Position numbers and translations under genes: made by a program. Below, in pieces: positions 24,297 through 34,314 of a DNA stretch of 64,000 bases (position 1 is the stretch's first letter; every line of letters begins with the position of its first letter). Source of the stretch: Adineta steineri (lineage: Eukaryota; Rotifera; Eurotatoria; Adinetida; Adinetidae); assembly GCA_905250115.1 (NCBI GenBank), contig CAJNOI010000080.1, positions 248,001 to 312,000 of the forward strand. Direction: 5' to 3'. The notes under the pieces are model-generated. The model saw only the letters and a list, made by a program, of their open reading frames with translations, was not told where the DNA came from and searched no databases.

Positions 24297-27232
24297 ATGG
24301 AAACATTAGCTCCAACAGCACCGATAAAACAAACTAAACGAGTTCGTATTAGTTTGGTTTTGATGAAATTCAATTATGAGAATTTTTTTGTAGGGTTCAC
24401 GAACTTCTCAAAATAATGAACACATAAGTCGATCACCAGCTAAGCCAGCAACATTACTGCCCCGGCCATCTACTGGTAAACCATCAACTATCTTACCACA
24501 ACCAACACAAAAACCTGTTGTAATTGGTAATCAAATGGGTAAGTTAAATTCATAGAACTATATATATTTAGAATTTGTATTTTTCTAGCACCACTTATTC
24601 CAAAACCTATTACAACAAGTATGTTATTCAACAATCGATAATAAGATTTAGTTTTATTTATTCTTGAATAGACGGTCAAGTTATTAAACCATCTACAACA
24701 AATCATGCTCAAGGATTTACTACTTATCTAGTAGTCGATGGTAATCAAGGTCAAGTAAGTGAAAATTGTTAATCTTTTTATTTTAAGAGAAACGAATTTG
24801 TTCTGTAGCTCGTTCAAGTTGCTAGTGATGGTCCAAAACCTGTAACATTTCGTAATCAAGCTGGTCAAATTCTTCAAGCTACACCTATAACTGTTGTTGC
24901 ACCAAATAACCAACCTTCTGCGCCTTCATTTCAAACCAACGGGGATTCTTCTATATGTAAATAATATAAAAAGAAAGGAAGTAAAGAATCGAACCTTATT
25001 CTATTTTCTTAGTATCCAGTCCTTCACAAATGAATACATTTCAACAACAACAACAACAACAAACTGCTGTTACTTCTCAGGTTAGAACAAAAAAAAAGAG
25101 AGTTTTATGTAATTATATGATTTATTTTCTAGTTACATCAAAATACATATCAAACAGTTACTACTGTTCGTACAAGTTCATTAATTGATATGCAACAAAG
25201 TAAATTATCATGATTATTTTATTCAAAAAAGAAAAGTCTAAACGTATTATTTAATAGCTACTCTAACAAACGATACAACACAACAATTATCAGGTATGTC
25301 ACAAATACCTACAACATCATCTTTAATTAATGGTAAAGAAAAATATACATATTTATATATGTATTAATTATTTGATTATTAGATGGTAATATTATATCAT
25401 ATCAACCAACATCAATTCTTAATGGAAATACTTTATCAACACATGAAAGAGATATGTCACCAGTTAATAATGATAATGATTCATCGTTAGATGATACATC
25501 TGGTTAGTTATTTAATTATTCAATAAATAAAATAAATTTTATTTTATTTAAATAGGTTTAGATAGTTCAACAACACAAGATCCAAATCTTTCACTTACAC
25601 TTTCACAAATAGCACGTAAATCGAATCATCGACATCGACGATCTAGCAAGTAAAAATCCAAAAAAGAAAAAATATTATTTTTCTCTAATTTATTTTTCAT
25701 TATTCAATATATTAGTTCGAGTTCATCAAAAAAGAAACGTGGACGACCAAGGTAAAACTCCAATATTATGTTTTTGTTTTCTTCTAAATAATAAATCGTC
25801 TATTTTTAGATTATATGAGCGTGATCCATTTACTAATAAACCCATCAAAAGTCGTTCAACACATGAATCTACAGAATTAACAATACCAAATATAGCATCA
25901 ACTACAACTACAACATTGCTTATGCCTGGACAAACAACAACAACAACATATAATAGTTTACATCCAAATACTAATAATTGTACTTCATTAATTTTTCCAA
26001 CTCAACCAATCAGTCATACAGTAAGATATCTCACTAATTTATTATAATATCATCATATTTTATAAGGAAATAAGACTATATATTAAGAATTAAAATTCAA
26101 AGATCATGTTAAGCATTTTATCTAGATTTCTCTTTTCTTCACCTATTTTTAGACTACAATTCCTGTTAATAATCCTTCATTATTACAACAACATCAATAT
26201 TCCTATCCATCGTTACTGAATGGTGGTACTACATCATCAACAAATATGCTTACTGTACCAACATTAAATATTCTCTCTAGTAATAATACGCATACTTCAT
26301 CACCTTCTTCATATTCATATCCATCTCAATCCACAACAATTTCAACTCCTACTCCTCTTCCACCACAATCATTACCATCAATAGCACCAAATAATCTTTC
26401 TCGTTCATTTATTCCTCCCTTAACTCATACTGTTGAAAATCAAGTAACAATTCCATTGAAAAATCTTCAAATATCATCAACAATATCTCCAACAACAAGT
26501 TCTCCTCGTTCATCAACTCTTGCTTCATCTACAACTGTACCTAATGTTGTACAATTAAATCCTTCTCCAATCAAACCTCTTAATCAAACTCCAACAAATG
26601 ATATTGTCGTTCATTATATAGGTGGTTTTGTTATACGTGAAAGTAGTCATCCATTTCCAACTGATGAACATGATGATACATTAAAAGATTTAAATCTTTC
26701 AAATGGAAAAGAAAAAGAAAATCATAGTTTTAATGATAATAATAGTGATCTTGGTTCGGATCAACTTCGATGTATTCTATGTAAAAAAGTTGATTTTTCA
26801 GAAAGATTTTTCAATCAAGAAAAACGATTTTGTTCGAAAACATGTTCAACTAAATCATCAAAATTAGCCAAAACAACAAATGGAAAAAAATCTCAACCAG
26901 AACAAATACCAATTATAACAAATGAACCAACACGAATTATTGAAAATACAACATCACAAATAAATATAAATGAACAAATACCATTACCACCTGATCATGG
27001 TCTACCAACTGATCCTAGTAAATGGACTGTTTTTCAAGTTGGAGAATTTATTGGACGATTAACAAATGATACAATTCGTGAAGTTTTTTGTGAAAGTGAA
27101 ATGGATGGTCAAGCTCTATTATTAATGACACAAGAACATTTACGAGATACAATGAAAATTAAATTAGGTCCTTCATTAATTATATCAAGTGAAATAACAA
27201 AGTTACGTGAACGTTCACGAACATTATTTTAA
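24297..27232 (+). CDS. Polyhomeotic-like Polycomb (PRC1) protein with FCS zinc finger and SAM domain
   Basis: Chromatin protein expected to sit in canonical PRC1 and polymerise through its SAM domain. More than ten exons; the first are 24297-24341, 24394-24538, 24589-24618, 24672-24754, 24809-24956 and 25013-25080, all phase-consistent; the last is 26153-27232. The N-terminal two thirds are low-complexity Ser/Thr/Pro/Gln with a short poly-Gln and an AT-hook-like KKKRGRPR at about 25730. Two folded parts lie near the C-terminus: an FCS finger (LRCILCKKVDFSERFF followed by KRFCSKTC) and a SAM domain starting DPSKWTVFQVGEFIGRL and ending MDGQALLLMTQEHLRDTMKI with KLGPSLIISSEITKL. This order and the DGQALLLL/MKLGP motifs point to polyhomeotic. 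L3MBTL and SFMBT also end in SAM but would carry MBT repeats, absent here. Start at 24297 gives METLAPTAPIKQTKR and splices in frame. Confidence 0.88.
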
Positions 27233-28114
27233 TTTTCTTGTTCAATAACATCGACGATATTTTCTTTTTTTTCATATTTTGTACACATTTATTTGTTTGT
27301 TTGTTTGTTTGTTATTCTTATATGCAGATATGATATTGTTTGTTTCTTTTTATGTAAACTATATTCAGGAATGATTAACTTTATATGTATATAGATATTC
27401 AGATGAATGAAATTTTCTGAATATTATTATGGTTGTTTTATGTACAAATATATGGATATACCATGTTGAAAAACAATTAGATTTTGATATCAGCATCAGA
27501 AAGACAAAATTCAACTTCTTCTAGAAGGATAGGTTTGTGATATTTCATGCGTTGATTCCTAAAGTTTTTTATGGATACTTCTCCTCTCTTTTTTGATCAT
27601 TTCTAAATCTATAAGATAGTATGACTGATCGAGTACATTAAATAACGAGACACATATCCAAGAAATAATGTTTCCTATACGGTCTGATTTTGCCACTGCA
27701 TGATTTCATCGTAGTTCTAAATATGTGTAGTAAAATCTTTAGTCCGATTGGATACAGTTAGAGGGTGATTGTCCATGGCACAAAAAGTTCATGTTTTAGT
27801 ACTCCGGTGAATAATTTGTGATGTTTATCTAACTAAATGATGGATTGATTCTATCTTTAAAATTTGCTAACTAATGTTTTTCATATATTTTCGTATGTGA
27901 TTTTGATAACTTCAAATAGTTTGTATCTAATTATTTTGCAAAAGAATCAAATACATACAGATTGTTAATATACAAAAATCAGTTTTATTTATTTCTAATA
28001 TTACCGGCGAGATTAAATCTTCATAATATAAAAAAAAGACAAACAAACATAAGGTACAGTCCTAAGAAAATGCGGGAATAAATTATATGTATTGTTCTGT
28101 GGATATATATTGCT
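27233..28114. other. Intergenic, convergent 3' ends
   Basis: 3' flanks of the polyhomeotic-like gene (+) and the FAD/Rieske gene (-). TTTG microsatellite at 27290-27312. No gene seen. Confidence 0.5.
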
Positions 28115-30247
28115 TTATTTTGATGAAGTCGATCCTGGTGGAATAACTTCGCAATTACTGTCTGATAAATGATGTTTTGTTGGTCCATTGATAGCCTAAA
28201 TATTATATTTATTAATTATTTTGCAAAGAAAAACATTTCAATTATTTACTTTGCCATATCTATCAAAACGTGATCCATGAAATGGACAATCAAATGTTTT
28301 TTCTAATGGATTATAACGAACAAGTGCTTTCAAATGTGGACATACAGCTGAAAATTTATAAACAGTTCCATCTGTATCCTTATATACAGCTAATTTATGT
28401 AAACCTTCACGATGAATACAGCCCTAAAACAAAGAATATATTTTGTTTAGCTTTTTTTTATATTTCATTTACTTCGCCTGGTTTTAAATCTTCAATATCT
28501 GCTGGACAACTGCTACCAGTAACATAATCAAAGAGTGATGCACCTGCTTCAATATTATGTTTTATATATCCAAATGGATTTTTAGTCATTTGTCGACTAG
28601 GTTCATATATTTTCGCACATGGATTATCAAGTCCAAAGACAAGATCACGACAAAGTAATGCGCCAATTGTACCATTTGTCATACCAGTTCCTGAATCACC
28701 TGTTATTATATAAATATTTTTATTTCCAGGATTAAGACCAAGAAATGGCAATGCATCGATAGGTTCTACTACTTGTCCTGACCAACGATAACGTAATTTT
28801 CCTGCTATGGGAAATTTTGCACGTGCTAATGATTCCAATGATGCGAATGTTTCTTCATATGAAGTTAATTCGTGTCCAACCTTAAAAACGAAATTTAAAA
28901 TTAATCACATTATAAATAAAATATATATTTCATACTAAATTATCTTTTCCACCAACAATTAAAAGTTCTTTCGATGAATTTAATTTATCATCAGTTGTTA
29001 AACGATAATAATTATATGGTTCATCTGTATCCCAATAAAGTGCTCGTTCAATAGCGCCCTTTTCGACTTCAAATGCCTATTATTAAAAAAAAACAAATTA
29101 AGAAAATAATGAAAATAAAATAAATTACCATAGCATAAGTTCGACATTCAGCCATTTTAGTAACCATTGTTACACGATCGTTGATTGGCATATATCTATT
29201 TATTGAATAATTATATCAAATAAATATAATTTCGATAACTTACGTTGCTAAAATCATTTTTTTACAATCAATTCGTTTATTATCTGATGTAACAACATAA
29301 ACTTCTCCTGTTCCATCTTCTTTATTATCGTCGTTTATATCCAAAACATGACTATTAGTAAAAATTTGAACATTTTTAAATTTTTTTGTTAATATTTGAG
29401 TTAATGCATATAAATATTTTAATGGATGAAATTGACCTTGATTAGGAAAACGAAGCCAATGTGATGTAGGATAATCAACTGGATATTTTGGTTTTTTAGT
29501 ATCCGAATCAAGTAATTCAACAGTCATACCAGCTTTTGATGATGCTTTAAATTCTTTCTCAATAACATCTTTTATATGACTATCTTTTGCTGGAATTAAA
29601 TAACCAGGTAAACGTTCAAATTCACAATCAATATTTTCTTTTTTAACAAGATTTTCAATAAAATCAACTGCTTGATGATTTGATTGACAAACAAGTCGAG
29701 CAGTTTCATCACCAAACATATGTGCAATTGAATAATAATGATCATCATATTCAATTTGTAAATGTGCTGTTGTTCGACCTGTTTCACCTGAACATATTTC
29801 ACCATCATCAATTAATATGATTTGTTTTGATGGATCATGTTCAGCAAGACAATATGCACTTGTTATACCAGCTAATTAAAATAAAAAAAATTTAATTAAT
29901 GATTATACTAACAATATAATCCTTATCTACCAATTCCAGCACCAACAACAACATAATCACATGTTTTATTTTCAGTTAATTTAGGAAATTTTGGTCGTTC
30001 AAGTGAATCAAGCCAATAAGAAAGTGTACATCCAGATGAATATGTTCCATCTTTGTCATCAATACGAGGAACTGAATCGTTAGTGCTTTCTAAAAATATA
30101 ATGATTGTATTTTCATAAAATAATTCAAATAAAATACTAACTAGTAGCCATGAATCGTTTTGATGTAGCAAATGTCGTTGAGTAAAATCTTGAAGAAGAA
30201 ACAGAACCTATTCGTTGGATGATTGTCACGAGGCGATACGCGTGCAT
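28115..30247 (-). CDS. FAD-dependent (DAO-type) oxidoreductase with C-terminal Rieske [2Fe-2S] domain, YhfW-like
   Basis: Flavoprotein with an iron-sulfur domain; substrate unknown. Start at 30247 gives an Arg/Ser-rich presequence (MHAYRLVTIIQRIGSVSSSR), so mitochondrial location is inferred. An intron splits the dinucleotide-binding loop: CDYVVVGAGI | AGITSAYCLAEHD shows G-x-G-x-x-G, followed by SGETGRTTAHLQ. The DAO body continues through FERLPGYLIPA, HWLRFPNQGQFHPLKYLYAL, YMPINDRVTMVTKMAECRTY and WSGQVVEPIDALPFLG, with the second FAD patch NIYIITGDSGTGMTNGTIGA. The Rieske domain at the end has the full ligand set C-P-H-(x15)-C-P-F-H. This N-DAO/C-Rieske order is that of bacterial YhfW and fungal homologues; animal AIFM3 has the Rieske domain first. 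Eight or so introns of 45-60 bases show it is domesticated. Stop TAA at 28115-28117. It could be an ancient animal gene or an acquired one. Confidence 0.9.
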
Positions 30248-31464
30248 ATTATAGGATAGAATATGATGAAGTGGAGAGAGTATGAGAAGGAAAAAAGAAT
30301 AAAGAAAAAAAGGTTAAAGAAACAATTCTTGTTCTATCGAAAAAAATCTATGACCGTTTTTTTCTTTGTTTATATATTTCGAAACAGTTTCTATAATCAA
30401 ATTTAATTTGATATCTGTTGTATGACTATAGTTGATTTACTTATATATCGGTTCACTTAACTAAATTGTACCTATTGAACTCTTATTGAAAATATAGAGT
30501 TGATACTAGATGGATAGAAAATCAAATAACTAGTAAACATATGTGAATTGTTCGATTGATTCTTTTGTATATAACAATTCGGATTCAAATTTTTATTTAT
30601 CGCCATTTTGTTTGTCTATAAGAGAAAATAAAAAATAAGATATTTTTACATTTTATACTCGAAGAAAAAGCATGAGATATATTTAGAAGAACAAAAGATG
30701 TCGCCGTCTAGTATATACATAAAACAAACGTCTATTATTTGTATTATACAAAAGATGAATATATAAAACATCAGTTGAATGATGGTGATCAGGGGAATTT
30801 TTTAGTATCAGTAGCACAAGATAAGTGATATAGATAGACTTAAATAGCACGTAATGGAAGATACTTTTAATCTTCTGCTTCTCATCAACGCATTTAAATC
30901 GTAAAGGTGCGTAGGTATGTAATATCATTATACAAATTACATGAAAGATACATCACCTTGTTGAATCTTGTATTCCCGACATTTTTTTGCGTTCGGTCAT
31001 CGTCATAATTGAATACATTTGAAATATGGCCTTATTAATGTTGTAAAAAGAGGCACGTATGATGAATATAGATATAATTTGAAGCACATCATATGGTATT
31101 CTGATACACAAATGTCAAACTAAATGTGCTGTCAACAGAATTATTTTTAAAAATCCGTTTTTGACTATGATACAGTGATATGTGTACAAATACTCATTCT
31201 TTATGCGATTTTGTTACGTATTTTCCGTCTTATTTACCCATATTAATCAATATAATAGACAAATATCATGCGCAAAACGCATCTGACTCGTGATAAGTAA
31301 GCACTTCCTAGGTGGTAGATGCGTCTCATTTTCCTGACTTATTAAAAGGTGAAAACAAAAAATAGGATGTACGATATGACGTGTATTCCATGTTAATATA
31401 TGTATATATATACACCTAGCCAAATGGTTAGCATCACAAACCCGTAAAACAAACTGCAAAAAAC
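30248..31464. other. Intergenic
   Basis: Upstream of the FAD/Rieske gene. AT-rich; short open frames on the minus strand (30683-30928, 31247-31492) have no domain, splice partner or coding-like composition. No mobile element or RNA gene recognised. Confidence 0.5.
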
Positions 31465-31833
31465 ATGTTCCAAATTTACAATCGACCACCATATGTACCG
31501 CAACGTTCTCTTAGAATACGTTCCACGAGTATTCGATATCCAAGAACTCGCTTGTCGTATCGTCAAACGATGATGGGTCCTCCTATATCTTATCCGACAC
31601 CTCCTGTCAAACGAAATTGGTTCTTGGCTTGTCTACACACTTGTTTTGCAATACTTACTATCGGCAGCAACAGTCAAACTGGTAAAAAACAGCAAAACAA
31701 CAGTAGTAGTAGAAGCAGTCGAGTGACAACTGTTCGACGAAATAATACGAGTGGTGGTAGTGGTAGTGGAGGAAGTTGTGGTGGTGTTGGTATGGGCAGA
31801 CTCGGTGGTCTCGTTGGCTTAGGTGGCATGTGA
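31465..31833 (+). CDS. Possible small orphan protein
   Basis: An uninterrupted 122-codon frame. The N-terminal third is Arg/Tyr/Pro-rich (YNRPPYVPQRSLRIRS), then one hydrophobic stretch (NWFLACLHTCFAILTIGS) that could be a membrane segment, then a Ser/Arg run and a Gly-rich tail (GGSGSGGSCGGVGMGRLGGL). Local base composition is less AT-rich than its surroundings and third positions vary, which favours coding. I recognise no family and see no splice partner. It may be a short membrane-anchored protein or a chance frame. Confidence 0.35.
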   Translation: MFQIYNRPPYVPQRSLRIRSTSIRYPRTRLSYRQTMMGPPISYPTPPVKRNWFLACLHTCFAILTIGSNSQTGKKQQNNSSSRSSRVTTVRRNNTSGGSGSGGSCGGVGMGRLGGLVGLGGM

Positions 31834-32699
31834 TGCTTTTTAAAATTGTAGCGATTATTATTAAAAATGATATAAGTGGCATTTAGTTGAGCAGATCTTT
31901 TTTTCTAAAATATTCATACATAACAAAATAAAACGGAATAATTTTGCTACAATTACAATAACTCATGACGATAAGGTGAAAAACACTAGGTACGTCTGCT
32001 TTGATTCTGATAATTGTATCAGATGTTATTTGGGTGACAAAATATTACGTCCAACACGCTCTGGCTATTGTCAAAGCTACGCTACGGGCATAAAAAGTCA
32101 CAGTTGTACGCTATTCCACTTTCCACTAAAATTCTGTTTCGTCAAAGTTAATAGAGAATCGATTCCTTCCACTTCACTCGCATACCGCATCTCTATTACT
32201 GACTTCTTATTGATTGAGGATTGGCTACAATCTGAACGGCAGTTAGATTCTTAAATCATTGAATCATTTCATATCAATCTCAAAAGAGACCATGTCGAGT
32301 GGTGTGAGTATGAATACAGATGTCGGCATACATAATAAATAGATCGCTCATATCTACACCCACCCTCAAGATGGTAGTGGTATCTTAGTAACATAAATGT
32401 TAATAAGTTTTTTTATTCATACAGGAATTAACTTAATTTATTGAAATAAATATTGTTTAAATGAATATACAATTTCATACATATCGCTTTCAGTATTTAT
32501 CCAAAATATGTACCAAGTATAATAAATCAATAGTTTTTTAATTCATAAAATTGTTTACCATCCAAAAAAAAACAAAATAAACTCATTTCTTTTTTTTCCG
32601 TTAAAATGCGGATATTAACGAAAATATTTGTGAAGGAAAAAAAGGAAATAGATTACTATTACTTTTTGGTAAACAAGCACCTGCGAAGCAAAAATAAAC
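31834..32699. other. Intergenic
   Basis: No gene called. An open frame at 31976-32254 looks non-coding. The stretch around 32292-32385 has a GTGGTGTGAG tract and, 70 bases on, ACACCCACCCTC, an inverted pair of the telomere-like motif described in the findings. Confidence 0.45.
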
Positions 32700-32895
32700 A
32701 AAGTACTCGAAATAAAACCTTCCCAATTGCATGAGTCATTCAAGAAGCCGGTTAGTCAATTGTTATCTCATTTATACAGGAAACTGATGGAAAATTACTA
32801 GCAAGATAAACGTTAAAAGAAGCAATTGAACTTTTAGACGAAGTTACTCAGAGTACACCTGTTTACTGTATGATAAACTGTGTACATACAGGTTG
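32700..32895 (+). pseudogene. Relic of a homocysteine S-methyltransferase exon
   Basis: After a TTTATACAG acceptor, 32780-32893 reads E-T-D-G-K-L-L-A-R-stop-T-L-K-E-A-I-E-L-L, then DEVTQSTPVYCMINCVH. This reproduces the family segment ETDG(R/K)LP-x-G-x-x-L-x-E-A-I ... P-x-Y-x-M-I-N-C-x-H-P, which contains the first zinc-ligand Cys. A stop replaces a conserved position and the homology ends abruptly after VH. Just upstream (32718-32747) a short segment reads P-I-A-stop-V-I-Q-E-A-G before a GTTAG donor, fitting the preceding part of the same protein. The remaining domain is absent, so this is a dead fragment. The intact enzyme would methylate homocysteine using S-methylmethionine or SAM. Confidence 0.55.
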
Positions 32896-32929
32896 TGGGA
32901 GGTGAATCAAACATGTCAGTCGAAGAAAT

Positions 32930-33100
32930 GTGGCTCACTTCATATGGAAAAAACTAGTCAATCACATTGGAATCCTTGTTTTATCATCATCCAAGCTACT
33001 TTCTGCTCTTTCTCTATCAACTCCGTAATTTTTGAAGGTCTACCTGAACGTAATATATGTACTTTTTTAAGACGTACCGAAATATGATAGGATTACAAGA
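32930..33100 (-). mobile_element. Possible scrap of a helix-turn-helix transposase
   Basis: On the minus strand a short open frame reads RLKKVHILRSGRPSKITELI then EKEQKVAWMMIKQGFQ and stops. The R-x-G-R-P-x-K-(I/L)-T pattern is typical of the linker between the two DNA-binding helices in Tc1/mariner-type and related transposases. There is no DDE catalytic domain and no terminal repeats that I can pair. It abuts the methyltransferase relic. Weak call. Confidence 0.25.
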
Positions 33101-33524
33101 AGGAGCGAACATATAAGCGGAAGCAGTTGTAGCTCACTTGCCATAGGAAAAAATGATCCAGGCAATTTAAAGTGTTTTATTTCCTATAACTTGAAATAAG
33201 CTACTTGAGCATTCTATCTATCGTACTTTGATGAATCAACCAGACTGTACTCCATATTGAACTCTTTTCTATCTAGTTTTTAACAATAATGTCAAAATGT
33301 ATATGACATGAAGAGTTGAATTAAATTAGAAAATGAGTTGTATTTTCTACAAAAACTCTTTGATGTTTCCATTCCATATTCTTAACATTTCAGCAAAAAT
33401 CCTGCAAGGATTTGCTGTTTTTCAGTTGGAGGAACTGAGCAAAACACGTCAGCCATTTTCGGTGAGCACAACTTTCTCTCATTCCTACCTCTCGGTTTCT
33501 GAAGAAAACTGTTTTTTGTTCTCG

Positions 33525-33905
33525 TTCTCTCCCGGGAAAAACCTTGTCTATCGTTGTTCTTGTATTTTTGTTGTCGGGAGAATTGTTTTGCTCTCACTCC
33601 TATATTTTTCTTACCTGAGTCTTTTTCCCAGACAAAAATTTGTCTATCATTATTCTTTCACTCTCATTATCAAACGAGTATTGTTTACTTTCGTTCTTAA
33701 TTGTCTTTCCCGGAAAAAAATCGTGTCTGTCATCGTTCTTGCATTCTTATTGTCGGGAGAATTGTTTGCTCTCATTCTTATATTCTTCTTACCACAGTTT
33801 TCTTCTGAGAAAAAAAACTTGTCTATCATTATTCTTACATTCTCATTATCGAAGAAGTATTGTTTACGCTCATTCTTAATTTCTTTCCCGGAAAATATTA
33901 CTCTC
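33525..33905. repeat. Tandem repeat, about 180-base unit made of two related 90-base halves
   Basis: Landmarks recur: CCCGG(G)AAAA at 33531, 33709 and 33887, and a GACAAAAA/GAGAAAAAAA variant at 33631 and 33807. Each is followed by TGTCTATC(A/G)TT(A/G)TTCTT and then a CTCTCATT or TCGGGAGAATTGTTT(G)CTCTCA segment. This gives about two 180-base units, each of two diverged 90-base halves. The open frame running across it (33333-33950) is a by-product of the repeat and is not called. Confidence 0.75.
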
Positions 33906-34314
33906 ACTGCCGTGCAGAAGGAAGAAAATCATTCCACAGCTCGACGGTAAGTAGAAAGTGTGGTGTTATTTTTTTTGTTGTTTGGCAGACACATATAAAG
34001 TTCGAAGATTGGTTCAAGTATTTATTGATTCAGCAGCGTTTTCAACTAATCGTGAGAGTAAGGGTGAACAACATAGTCTCGCATTCATATACATTAGTGT
34101 CAGTATAAAGGGTGTAGGTGTGAGTGTGGGTATGAGTGCAAGATAGTTAGACACCCAATCCCACACGCATACCCTCAAGGCATCTCAGTAGCGATGGCAA
34201 ATCGAAAATATTATTTTTTATGACACCATAAAAGTGTTTTTTACCAACTCTTTCTTAAGATCTTATCAATACGACGAAAAATTCCTACGTTCATTCTTGC
34301 TTGTATACTGACAC
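33906..34314. other. Upstream region of the TRPA-type channel gene
   Basis: Short upstream stretch with no coding exon. At 34108-34180 it carries a GGGTGTAGGTGTGAGTGTGG tract followed by ACACCCAATCCCACACGCAT, a fold-back of the telomere-like motif. The channel's promoter is presumably in the last 150 bases. Confidence 0.45.

Noticed and set aside
31976..32254. 92-codon plus-strand frame
   Set aside because: Non-coding-looking composition, no domain, next to repeats.
33333..33950. 205-codon plus-strand open frame, plus overlapping frames on both strands
   Set aside because: It spans the 90/180-base tandem repeat; the translation repeats itself in low-complexity Phe/Leu/Ser with no domain, and both strands are open.
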